DNA from: Azolla pinnata
Lineage: Eukaryota > Streptophyta > Polypodiopsida > Salviniales > Salviniaceae
DNA: 34,405 bases
Direction of reading: 5' to 3'
Assembly (NCBI GenBank): GCA_037176905.1
Contig: JBBBWG010032309.1
Span: forward strand, 1 to 34,405
The translations under genes and the position numbers were made by a program. This document shows positions 1 to 11,000 of this stretch, piece after piece. Below the pieces are notes generated by a model that was given only the letters and a program-made list of their open reading frames with translations, had not been told where the DNA came from and did no database searches. Position 1 is the first letter of the stretch. The number at the start of each line of letters is the position of its first letter.

Positions 1-1159
1 CAGGACAACGTGCAGCTTCCTCCAGTCTTTTGTCTCCTACAGAGCAAAATAGCCTTGAGGACCGAACAGATCCATGATTGGCTTTTTACCTCGAATGATT
101 GGTCTTAATATCTATTTACAATTCTTTTAGCATATTATAAACTGGGTATAGAACTGTCATAACTTGGCAGTCTCAAATCTTATGGCATTAATGTGAGTGT
201 AAGCACCTACTTAAAGGGTATGATCATAGTAAATTGTGTGCTCATAGCACAATAAAGTGATTGGTCCGAATATTTGTCTACGATTCTTTCTAGCATGTTA
301 TAAAGCCAGTGTAGAACAAAATCATGGCAATCGAAAAATTTAGGACATTTGCTTGATTGCACAATTTTAATGCGAGTATGAGTGCCTACTCAATCAAAGT
401 AATTTGCTCTTTAGTAGCACAGTAAATTGACTGGTCTGAATATTTGTCTACACTTCTTTCTAACATATTATAAAACTGTGGTATAGAACTGTTGTAACTT
501 GGCTATCTCATCACGTGCTTGATTGTTCAATTGTAATGCAAGTATACGCACCTATGATCAAAGTAATTTGTTCGCTAGTTGCACCCTATGTAAGGAAAAC
601 TAGTAGCAGAACTTCTTTGTCTAAGAGAATTTGTCTGTTTGCTGACACATTCAAAAGAAATGATTGGGTAAATATAAGGGCTTGGCTGTGACAATGGGTA
701 TAAATTTAATGGACATGTCAGTAACAGCGGGTATTCGATTTACTTTTAGGAAAATAGACAATTTAGGAGCACCTAACCAATTTGTGTGTCATGTAAATGG
801 CATGCTGTCATTACGTTTATAGCAAATATCTAGAACTATAAGCAAGCTGCTTGTGGTTTATTTGATTCGTAAGCATGTTGGTACTGAAAATTGTCATACC
901 AAATTGTCAAGATCTGCAAAAGCAAAGTTGCCTGTCATAATTTGACAGGCGATACCAAAATGCCTATGAATCAAATGTATTTCTGTTTACTCAAAAGGTT
1001 TAATTTATCAACAAACAGACATTTTCCTCTGTGATGACCGATCTATATGTACATGCAACACTCTGCTTCCTGAACAATGATGGCCATGAATTCAAATTAT
1101 TCCTGAATATTAATCCCCAAAATCAAAATTTCGATGAAATGATGAATGAGCAAAATTGC
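1..1159. other. Intergenic region downstream of the PILS gene
   Basis: Apart from the tandem repeat at 97-590, nothing is recognised here. The rest (591-1159) is AT-rich with no convincing ORF. The part next to 1160 should include the 3' UTR of the minus-strand PILS gene. No transposon termini, tRNA or other gene was seen. Confidence 0.6.
97..590. repeat. Three-copy ~165-bp diverged tandem repeat
   Basis: Three consecutive segments begin at about 97, 259 and 429. Each starts with a version of GATTGGTCTGAATATTTGTC, followed by a 'TTCTTTCTAGCATATTATAAA'-like block, then 'GTATAGAACTGT..TAACTTGGC'. They end in 'AATGCGAGTATG..GCACCTAC' and 'AAAGTAATTTGCTC'. The spacing is 162 and 170 bp and the copies are visibly diverged, with substitutions and small indels. 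No coding potential is seen. It lies beyond the 3' end of the PILS gene. I do not recognise the family; it could be an old local duplication or part of a degraded mobile element. Confidence 0.75.
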
Positions 1160-2135
1160 TCAAGATACTATATTGAGGAATACAACCAGCCAGAAACCAA
1201 TAGAGACAACACACAGAATGTGTTCCCAGAACAAAATTGAAGCAGCTTCCTTCACAGCCACTCCTCTCAACGCAGCTACACCACCTGCAAGTTAATAAAT
1301 TATTAAGTTTGATGTTCAGTTGAATTTTCTACAGAAATTTTGTTTGGAATTCCTGGTTACTCAAATGTGGAATAATTATACTTTGCTTGCTTAACTTTCA
1401 CATTTTCTTGTAGGTGCATGCTTAAATTTGACATGTTTTTTGTAGGGCCATGATGAGGCTAGTACACAGCAGAATGACAAAATATAATTGCTATGTGATT
1501 GGAGCATTTTAGTAAATGCCTTAAAAGCATGGTTAAAAAATACATATCCTCCATACTCTCTGTCCTTGCACTTCAAACTAGGGATAGATGTGGGCAATGT
1601 AAAAGACAAATAAGAATGAAATACTGCCAATTGAAGAAGTGTGGTATTCTAAATACAGAAAGCATTTGTAAGACATACTTAATTTCTGCTATACACAAAC
1701 AGAGATTAATGTTGGCAAAATGTGTTCTTGTCACCTGCAAGGATAGATGTCGGCATTGAGTGCTGTAGCAGTAGAACAAATTCGAATAATTCATTATCTG
1801 CAGGTAGACACCCTAATTTCTTTGCCAGGAGCACAATGCCAATACCAACAGCTGGTATTATAAGTAGACGTGTGAATGTAATCGCCACTGTTGTCCGAAG
1901 GCCGAGCATGGAGTTCCCTGGACCTAGGGACAAAATGCCACTGTGTTGTTAAGCGTAAGAATCTTGCTACAAAAAATGAGAGTGCTTTCATGTCAAGAAG
2001 AGTAGTTTTACCTCCAATCAAATTAGCTCCAAGCACTAACATTATGCAAGGTATCATAGCCTCCCTGCGAGAAAAAAGGGGCTCAGAGGTAGCATGCTAA
2101 GTTCACACTTAAATTTTGAAAGCACTATCAAATAT

Positions 2136-2190
<55 letters not shown>

Positions 2191-4991
2191 TAGATATATA
2201 AACTCTTAGAGAATGTTTTTCTGAAGAATAAGAGATTAGATTGAAGAAACCTACTTTAACTTCACAGAACCTCATATCCAATGTGAATGAGTAAATAACA
2301 TCTCAAAATATTCATGAATCTCACCCTAAGATGGAGAGAGTACTTGAGACGAAGTAAAGTGGAGCATCTTCTGTAAATATTAGGTTCTTTAAGAAAGGTA
2401 TGCAACCCACAACTAATGCTAATATCTGTCACAAACATTTATGCTAGGTAAGATGAAGATAAGACACCTGACACACTCACATTTATATATGTGAAAATTG
2501 CTTATATATTCAAATTGCTCACCGAGGCCGACACTGGTGGCTGGAAAATTTGTTTCCATCGAATTCCTCTTATACAATCAATAGCTCTCGCAAACTATAA
2601 ACAGAGGGACTTGGTCAACAAAAATTACACATTACCAAAATATTCCGTTTTAAGCATGTGCTCTGCAGGCATACTGAAAAATGGCTAATGGAAAACACTC
2701 TGTAAGATGATACCCTTTTTACCTAATAATGTGATGAACACAAAAAATCAACCGAAACTGAAAATAGAAGCTAAAGCAATATTGGACACAAACCTTTGTC
2801 TTCCATGAAAACGTCTCAACTGTACTATCTGTAATCAATGCCTTCATGATAGTGGATTGGCCTTCTTTGTCAACACAAATGCTCTCACATTCCAAGCTCC
2901 GAGGAGGAGATAGCATGTAATAACCAAAGGTATAGACAATGACTGCTCCAACCTGTACTCATGTGTACAACAAAAAAGTACGATGTCTTTAGATGAAATA
3001 AGGTTCGGTGTATGTCATAAATCATTAGACTCCAACAACTTACCCATTGACCAAAGGATATGTATGCTACTGATTCCTCATTGCAAGTAGCATACTCTCC
3101 AAATGGACTGTTAGAATTGCTGCATATTGCATCAAGTAGCACGAGTGGTATATTCCCTATGTTACCTGTTGCACCAATGAACAACAAACAAACAAAAATA
3201 TATTTGATAACCATGCTGTGGTGGATTCTTCCTCGTGTAATCCTCCTAGCTCAAACCTGACCACATATACATCGTATGGAAAACCTACCAATCCCAACTG
3301 CAATTATGGTGAACTTCCGAAATTCTTCTGGTGGTTTGATAACTTTAACCACGAGACAACCTATAAGGCACCCAATTGTTGATGATAAGATTATATTTGC
3401 AGGAATAAACCACCTGTTAACATTCCAGCACCCAGAGAATTAATTGTTTTCTGTTCCATATCTTTGTAGATCAAATGAAGTCAATGATGAAAAAACTGTT
3501 TTTAGTTTAGTAATTAATATAAGATTCTTATAGTATGTTTGTATCTGGCTCATATGCTTTTAAATGAGATACATTTGTTTTCTGAATACTAGGAGTAATT
3601 AAAAAAAAAGGATACCATTGCTGCAACTTCTGGAATGTAATTGCAGAACCGAGCTCTGTGAATATCAGGGACGGAAGAAATACAAGAAACACAAGCTGGA
3701 AAAGATGCATAGAAAATATGGATTCAGTACTGACCAATTTTATAGCTAATCATAATTGAAAAGGAGGGAACTAACTAGCAATACGAATTCCTGTTCAAAA
3801 AGAATTTCTAAAACTATATATGCATGGTATGGTGTACGAAGCGTTTGATTCGATAGCCTAACATGCATGTATCTCATGACTTGTGCAATGCTAGATACTG
3901 CAATTGTTAGCATTTCATAAACACGTCAGCTTAAATCTCACAACAGCACAATATACAAAGGCGAATTCAATCATCACTCGTTTATCATTTTGCTTCTACT
4001 GGCACAAGCTGTGCCATGAAACATGATCATAATACATGAATGTTTAATCATTAACCCACATGAACATGCCTCCTCTTATGGTGACGAGACCCAGTAAGAG
4101 AAAATGCAGATTCTGATGAAAAACAGTTCATTAGAGCCCATTAAATGAAATAAAACTAAGATCTAAAACATCTAACTGAATAAAATCTTCAATTCTCAAA
4201 ATACAAGTGCAAGGTTTGAAGAAAGCCCAACAAGCTGTTTGGTGTTTTTTGTTTAACCCCTACTTTTCATGTTAAACTCTACTTTACTCTTAGTTTTTAT
4301 GCATTGATCCACAGTTATGCTTTTTGACTCTTCCAAACTAATGAATTAAAGCTTTCAACCAATACACCCCAAAATGAGATTTTGCAGCATAAAGACATAC
4401 GCCAAGTCACTGGATTTTTGGTCCGTGCTTGGCTACTATATTGGTCTTCCTCCAAGGAGGATTTCTTTTGATTATATTCCTGTGAAGAGAAAGAAAGATT
4501 ATATTCCAGCAATGCCTGTGCGTACCTATTTCAATCAGTGCAATCACATGACTCGAGCTATAACTAGTGTAAAGAACAGAGCTAATTGAAAGCATGTCTA
4601 TGTTGCCTCGTGTTTACATCTAATGACACTAGGCAGCCGGCGAATTGTTTCTCAAGGAGTAATTACAGCTTGAAATCGAAATGACTATAGGACATTGATT
4701 CCTCGATTTGGCAACCCTGAATCAAGGCAAATTGTTGTGATCTCACAAGACTAAAACGAACAACTGAAGGACGAATTAAAAGAAGAACAAAGGCACTACC
4801 TTGCTCAAAGTCTTGATCCCAGAAGGTGTGAGCAATGCAATCCGATCTGTAGCGAGAAGATACCCAATGCCACACATGAGAAGTACCTTGGCGATCGGGA
4901 TGAGAGCGAATGTGAGTGAAGAAGCAATCGATGTGTCTCCCACCAGATCAACCACGAATAGACGAAGAAGATTGTCCATTAGCAAATGCAT
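1160..4991 (-). CDS. PIN-LIKES (PILS) auxin transport facilitator family protein, 10 exons
   Basis: Predicted 405-aa membrane protein of the auxin efflux carrier (PIN/PILS) superfamily. PILS proteins sit in the ER membrane and are known to sequester auxin, lowering nuclear auxin signalling. Exons on the minus strand: 4991-4800, 3695-3616, 3413-3289, 3165-3044, 2952-2794, 2594-2523, 2425-2325, 2064-2012, 1923-1735, 1284-1160. All introns are GT-AG and every phase closes (1,218 nt in total). The N-terminal half has helices including VLLMCGIGYLLATDRIALL and LVFLVFLPSLIF, then IPANIILSSTIGCL and the family-typical GIGNIGNIPLVLL. A short hydrophilic loop (about residues 195-215) is far smaller than the long PIN loop. 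The C-terminal half has QIFQPP, MIPCIMLVLGANLIGG, LRTTVAITFTRLLIIP, QHSMPTSILAG and a final helix ending FWLVVFLNIVS. The length suits PILS (about 390-460 aa). The start is the first ATG after a GAA-rich 5' leader; a second Met lies 4 codons downstream. Function is by family; I cannot assign the paralogue number. Confidence 0.93.
2138..2191. repeat. (GATA)n microsatellite in a PILS intron
   Basis: About 13 uninterrupted GATA/TAGA units lie in the intron between the PILS exons at 2425-2325 and 2064-2012. They end about 75 bp upstream of the 3' splice site in transcript direction. Likely length-polymorphic; no other function is visible. Confidence 0.95.
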
Positions 4992-5038
4992 CTTCTTCTT
5001 CTTCTTCCTCTTCGTCTTCTTCTTCTTCTTCCTCCTTT
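4992..5038. repeat. (CTT)n / (GAA)n tract in PILS 5' leader
   Basis: A CTT-rich run with occasional CCT and CGT interruptions directly abuts the PILS start codon. On the transcribed strand it is a purine-rich GAA leader, a common form of plant 5' UTR. Confidence 0.85.
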
Positions 5039-5344
5039 AGCAACTTAGCACAGTTTATATTTGTTTCAGATTCTTTGTTCTTGTGAAGGTTTCACTTTTG
5101 GGATTCTTTCGACGGTGCAGAGAAACAGATTTGCGGTTCCGGAGATCGAGGTTAGGCTTGGATGCAGAGAACCCAGGATTGAGGATTGGCTGGGAGATAG
5201 GGAGGGCAGATCCATAATGCAATACGCAGGTGATCTTTTCCAGCGATCAGGAAGACATTGATGGTTAGTTCTGCTGAATCTAGACTTCAGAATCGGGGTT
5301 TATCTCGTTTGGTTGCTGAGGGCTTATTTGAGGAAGGGTGAGGA

Positions 5345-5368
5345 TTAGGGTTAGGGTTAGGGTTAGGG
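5345..5368 (+). repeat. Interstitial telomere-type repeat, (TTAGGG)4
   Basis: Four perfect TTAGGG hexamers, with one further TTAGGG unit at about 5402. It lies 350 bp upstream of the PILS start codon. This is the six-base form rather than the seven-base TTTAGGG usual in plants. It may act as a telo-box-like promoter element or be a simple microsatellite. Confidence 0.9.
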
Positions 5369-5584
5369 TGGAGCAGGCCTTCTTGGCAAGCCTTATCTAG
5401 GGTTAGGGCATTCAGCAAAGCTAGGGTATTATTCCCTGCGGGTCGGGCTCCTGCTTCATCTGCGATTTATTCCTGCAGGGAAGAGAGAATCCACATTGAT
5501 TCTGTTGGGCGAATCGCATCCACCTCCCTCCATGCTTTCTTTGTAGAGGCCCAGAAATAGCGGCATGAAGAGGAAAGGCGCAGA

Positions 5585-5655
5585 GCAAAAGCAGAAGCAA
5601 AAGCAAAAGCAGAAGCAGAAGCAGAAGCAGAAGCTGAAGCTGAGAAGCAGAAGGA
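5585..5655 (+). repeat. GCAGAA/GCAAAA hexamer microsatellite
   Basis: About ten units of AGCAGA/AGCAAA, drifting at the 3' end to AGCTGA. Open frames in both strands here (Lys-Gln or Ser-Ala/Phe-Cys runs) are products of the repeat. Similar hexamer tracts occur at 22816-22850 and 33618-33652. Confidence 0.9.
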
Positions 5656-5747
5656 AGGAAGGAGATCCACCATGGAAGCTTCTGCAGATCATGATGGCGG
5701 CATCATGCCAAGCAGGGATTTTTTTTTTCTATTCTACGTTCTTCATG

Positions 5748-5805
5748 AAGAAGAGAAGGGAAGAAGAGAAGAAGAGAAGGGAAGAAGGGAAGAAGAGAAG
5801 AGACT
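5748..5805 (+). repeat. GAAGAGAAGGGA purine tract
   Basis: Almost pure purine strand (AAGAAGAGAAGGGAAGAAGA and variants) between the hexamer microsatellite and the minisatellite. Low complexity, with no gene associated. Confidence 0.85.
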
Positions 5806-5837
5806 ATGGTCCATGGAAAAATGTTTCAGCAGTTGCA

Positions 5838-6170
5838 TGATCGAATCGATTCGATCGATCCATTGGTTTCGATCGATCCATTGGTTTCGATTGATTCGAA
5901 TCGTCTCGAATCGATTCGATCCATCCATTGGTTTTGGTCGATTCGATCGATCGTTGAATCGATCGTCCCGAAATCGATTCGATCAATCCATTGGTTTCGG
6001 TCGATTCGATCGATTGTTGAATTGAATCGATCGTCTCGAATCGATCCGATCCATCCATTGGTTTCGGTCGATTCGATTCGATTCGATCCGATCCATCCAT
6101 TGGTTTCGGTCGATTCGATTCGATTCGATCCGATCCATCCATTGGTTTCGGTCGATTCGATCGATCAATC
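5838..6170. repeat. CCATTGGTTT minisatellite with TCGATTCGATC spacers
   Basis: The core CCATTGGTTT recurs seven times, at about 5860, 5878, 5926, 5988, 6056, 6098 and 6139. The copies are separated by variable-length strings of TCGAT/TCGATC, themselves largely palindromic. Spacing varies from 18 to 68 bp, so unit length is unstable. Both strands stay open in several frames because the unit lacks stops; these are not genes. Related GATCGATC strings follow at 6351-6369. Confidence 0.9.
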
Positions 6171-6930
6171 CGTTTGGTTTGATACCGCCCTTCGATCCAT
6201 CCTTCGATCAAAGGTCAAGGAGATGGAGGAACTGATGCAATGCAGTAGGGCAGAATCGGAGGAGAGGGCCCCAGATTTCCAGCTGCGTTCGTGCGCTTTG
6301 CTCATCACGTGTGCTGCTAATGCAGAATCCTGACAGAGACAGACAGAAAGATCGATCGATCGATCGATAGGATTTGATTATTGACTTCGAAAGTCAAATG
6401 CTGACATTATGAGTCCAAAAACAATGTATTTTTGGCGTAGATTCGCTCGGTGTACTCCCCGCACTGCTCCTGTTTATTAATCAACTCCTCACACTATAAA
6501 TCGCTTAATCGTTCGTTAATCTATACTTTTCAATTTAAGCAGGCATTAAAAATGTTAATTTATAAATCTGTCAGTTGTTGCCGATGTTGCTACTTGAGGA
6601 CAGATGGCACGTTCTCGAACATGCGCTTCTTCCCTTCAGCATGTATATATACTAAGCATACAAGCCAGATTGAATCAGGTCAGGACATGGGGTGCGATTA
6701 TCCCCTTTCGACAGAGAGACGCAACATATACACTACTATTCGACGTACACTGTCTACATTCTCTCAATCGATTTCAGAAGACTCCGATAAGAATCGACCC
6801 AGTATTATATGTGCCAGAATAATAATACACAAGGCTCACTCGAGGAGCTCGTGCGCAGATCAAGCGACACACGGCCACAATCATTTACATCTTTTTTAAT
6901 ACGTTACACAAAGCATCACAGTTTCCTCTG

Positions 6931-6967
6931 TTTAGGGTTTTTAGGGTTTAGGGTTTAGGGTTTAGGA
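6931..6967 (+). repeat. Interstitial telomeric repeat, TTTAGGG type
   Basis: Five TTTAGGG-type units, one with two extra T and the last ending GGA. This is the Arabidopsis-type plant telomere repeat. It lies in the intergenic stretch about 1.1 kb beyond the stop of the unknown-function gene. Confidence 0.9.
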
Positions 6968-7340
6968 TTTTACGGTTCTCTCTTGCTCTGTTGGAAAATT
7001 GAGCTGACTCCGATTTTGCACTACTCGAAGAGTTTTGTGTTTTTTTGTTTTTTTTTTTTGAACGGTTCGATTTGCATGCTCTTCTAGAGGCAAAGATTTA
7101 CAACACTAGAGAGTACTTTGCATGGCACGAAGACTTTTTGATGCATTAGAAATCCTGCAAAAAATCAATTTCTTAAAGTTTTTCTATGGTTTTCCAAGGT
7201 CATGCATGAAACTGATGCATGTAAAAAAAAAACCAAAACACAAAGTTTACAAATTCTACAGATAAATTTCTTAAAGTTTTTCTAAATGTTTTTTCAGCTA
7301 AGGACCAAGATCAAGGGGGGAGGAGAAGCTCAGATGCATA

Positions 7341-7380
7341 CATGTATACTGTATACAGTAGACTGTATACTGTATACATG
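7341..7380. repeat. 40-bp near-perfect palindrome
   Basis: Two 19-bp arms (CATGTATACTGTATACAGT and its complement) flank a 2-bp centre, with one mismatch between the arms. The arms are themselves made of GTATAC palindromes. As DNA it could form a cruciform; as RNA, a tight hairpin. The loop is too short for a typical plant miRNA precursor. Confidence 0.85.
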
Positions 7381-8037
7381 CAATCAAATGTGTAATATAT
7401 ACATATATATATATCACTAGGATTCCTCCACAGTTGATCAATATTAATGTTTAAACATTGGTAGTTAGTTTGCTGGACTTGTAGAGCTAATCTCCTACTA
7501 ATGAAAACCAACCATGTCAACATTGTTCTCTTGCTACTCGATCATGGAACACCCATTTTTGCTCCATGAAATAAAAACATTGCGGAAGTTGGAAACACGT
7601 TCTTCACGGCCGCAGCATCACTCTTGACTTAAGCCATGTGATTCTGAGCATCGTCGATCATCAACTTGGTCTTCTATCTGCTTGGAACCAAAAAACCATG
7701 TTCATGAAACGAGGCTGGTAATAACAGAAGATAAACCACCCAGATTCAAAAGAAAATGCTCTCGTTTAGGAATCATTTAGATGTATATACATCAGGGCTT
7801 AGCTCGAGAACCAATACAGCAGTATTATTACATCTTCAGCTTGATGACACATCACATCACATTTCCTATTTCTATGAATAGGTCACCGTGCATATGCTGT
7901 CGATTTCACGAAGCGATGCTTCTTTTGCCTGTAGAAAGAAAACCTACTTTGATTATCATCATGCAGAGGAAATAACCGAGGTTTATTTTCTTCGTTGCTA
8001 ACAAAAGCACAAAACATGAATAAAACAACAAAATTCA

Positions 8038-11000
8038 TTACCAAAATGCATCCTTTTTTTCTTGTGCCAAAAACTCTTCAAACGAAATCTCAACATCGTC
8101 AGGTTCCACATTCTCAATCAGTTGTCCAGTACGAGGGTGCGACTCAAAATGAGCCCGGCCATACTCGAGCATCTGCCAAGGAGGAAAACATTGGCAACAC
8201 TTTAAGATTCTGTGTATGGGCGTAATGTACCAAAGACTGATTATGAATGCATACTAACTGAATGATAATCTATGAAGAAAGAGCTAAATAAAAGAAACAA
8301 AGCAGTGAACTTATATACATACTGAGGAAGCCAACACCTTATCTGTAATATATGCTGACACAGAAAACAGCTGAAAGAAGGTCAGGTGTAGGTTCAAACA
8401 TAATTATACGCTTCATAACCACCCCTTCCAATGAGTGACGTATATGGGCCTAGTAATCGCCAATTCAGGATTCAAAGATGGCTCTAAACTAAAATTCACT
8501 CCACATGCAATCTCCAATCAAGCATTGCGCAGGCCACTGAAGTTAGTTTCCAGTAACCATGCGCAAGAAAGAGAGCTCTTCCTCTTAAAAATATATCAGC
8601 ATTCGTGAAATGTTTTCCCATGATTATCATGTCAGACAGAGTGCAGACACAATCTTTATTGCAATAACGTGTGGTTTAGTGTGTGTTGATCTCACAGCAG
8701 AAAAGTCCTGTGTAAACAAAACGCTCGTATTTAAGAAGATTGCACGAGTGATACATCACATCAGAACTGTGGAACTCCTGCATTCGCTGAAACAGTGGTG
8801 ACTTCCATTTACTAGCAGTGGCAGGGACGTATGTTAACATTATCTACAAGTCGGTCTCTTGAAAGAATGGTAGCATTTGGTGACTTATGACTGAATTCTC
8901 ATCTCCATAAACCTAACCCCAACTCTTTTTACCTTCTTATAAGCAGGAGACAGCTTCAATTGTTCTTGTAGCCGATTATACACAACTGTATCTTCCTCCA
9001 GTTTTTTCTGCTCCATCTCAAGACCATAAATCTGGACGCAAAAAACAGAAAGAGTAATAAGTTGAAAGCAAAATTAGAGATATCTATTTGAAATGTGATA
9101 AGAGAACGCAGGAAAAGAACCTGTCCACATATGCGATCAAATGAGGACTTGTCCGCTTTGGATAACAAAGACTTAGCGATTGTGAACTTCCTCTGTATTA
9201 ATGCAGACCTGGAGATTATAGTAAGTACAATGAACATTAATGAAAGAATCTCTATTTTAGTTTAAGTTACATATTCTTATTAATTATACACTCCCACATT
9301 AAAGTGAGTGGTCCCCTCTCTCAAACCAGATCAGATCAGGGACAAATGAGATCAGTTGGATCACGATGTAAAGAGGCCAGAACCTTGGGCTCTCCACCGG
9401 CTGGACTATCCTTCATTACCTTCTAACGATTTTGTGGTGTCTCCCAAATTTCTAGTAAGAGTGAAAAGAGGAGAGCTTCTTCAGCAATAGCCATGACAGC
9501 AAGCTCTGTGAAAAACTTGTGAGAGGCAGGGCAAAAATTTTGTAACTTTTGCTAGCGGCCCCTGTTGTATGTGGCCCAGATTACAAGGTCTACCAAAATC
9601 TGCATTTATTAAGAAAACATTTTATAATAGAATTGGGTGGGAAGGTCATCATGGCAAAAACCGAGCGAATATTATCCTAGAAATCAGCGGCTTCAAATGA
9701 TAGACATCAGACTTCAGAGCACTTGACCTCAATAATGGTTGGCAGAGAATGTGTAATAGTATTCCAGATTTGAGGCTAGCATCATCATAGTGTTTTATCC
9801 TGCACACTATGATTGGAACTTGGCCATGCATCACCTAGGCTTTCAACCACATTGACCTATTCTTGAGCATAATTGGTGCACTTAGCTGTAGAGAGAAGGC
9901 ATCTAGCCAGTTTGTTAAAGGATTGAAGGAGGAGATTCTCCATTACTGAACTTAATTTCAGTATCCAGAGTACTACTAAAGAGGGCAAAGCACATTTAGA
10001 GGATCTACGGCAGTTATGCAAGCGTTAATAAAATCTCAACACCATCCTGAGCACCCAACAGATATGCATACAATAGGACTAGCAGTGGTAAACGAGTTGA
10101 CTTTGACGATGATGATGCCATATATAAACAGTAGGCCAGTTACATTACTGACAGGAGTTTGTCATGAGTTCAGTAGACCAGAGTAACAGTTGTGGGCTTT
10201 TCGTTCCCTGCCTCAGTTTCAATGATAAAACTTACCTTTACAGGACCGTAATTCAAAAAGAGAATGTCATTTGGGAATAAATTGACAAGGGAAGAAACTA
10301 CCTTAAATAGCACACATAAACCATTTTTTAAACATACACCGAGCACAACTTTCAAAGACTTTAGTTCCATTAACTACTCTCATTCGCCACACATGGTATC
10401 TTTCCTAGACAGCGGGCACATGAATATTACTAAGGTATCTTTCTCACGACAACTAAGTCACTTTATAGGTTTAGATTTTCCATTTTTTCTATGGATGGAA
10501 TGTAGCATGAATGCCTTTTGTTTATCTCATGACGCTACTTATAAATGGTACATTGTGAAATCACACATCCATAACCTTGCCCTGCTTTTAGACCGCAAAC
10601 CAACACAAAGATATTACACTGTTGGTGTCTACTTACTTCTGCTGTAGGGTTGCTTTGGTTTCCACTAGACAAGTTGTGAACCGCCCCACCTGTTTGATTA
10701 CCAAGTAGCAATGCAGCTTTCAGTACATAATGCAATAAACAACAAGCAACGCCCATATATGTCACTCGTTATTAATGTAGAACTCATTAACCACATATAA
10801 AGATTGGGACAGAAAACTGATCAGGAATGCATGACGCAAAAGAGATGGTTTCTCTCATCATCCATCCATTTTAATCAGATGAGTGACCATAAAAAATGCA
10901 CAACAATACAAATGCCCTTCTGAACGGCACCTTAGTGTACCAACAGCATATATTTGGTACAGTGCCAACACATATTACCATGCATGGCATGTGCCAATTT

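Larger units (their letters stand above)
5039..8037. other. Intergenic region, repeat-rich, no gene recognised
   Basis: This 3-kb stretch separates the 5' end of the PILS gene (minus) from the 3' end of the unknown-function gene (minus). It contains TTAGGG and TTTAGGG repeats, a GCAGAA/GCAAAA hexamer tract, a GAAGA purine run, the CCATTGGTTT minisatellite and a near-palindrome, each listed separately. The open frames over 5565-6333 translate only as low-complexity or repeat peptides. The 149-codon frame at 6450-6899 has no recognisable domain and is not called. The remaining sequence (6970-7330, 7400-8030) is AT-rich and unremarkable. Confidence 0.6.

Noticed and set aside
5804..6333. Open frames of 175 (plus) and 135 (minus) codons
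   Set aside because: Both are repeat peptides from the CCATTGGTTT minisatellite, open on both strands at once, with no start context or domain.
6450..6899. 149-codon plus-strand open frame
   Set aside because: Cys/His/Ser-rich with no motif spacing of a known zinc finger and no homologous feel; probably chance in intergenic DNA.
9300..9900. Possible retroelement inside an intron of the unknown-function gene
   Set aside because: The segment differs slightly in composition from the surrounding intron, but no reverse transcriptase, integrase, LTR pair or terminal repeats could be seen.
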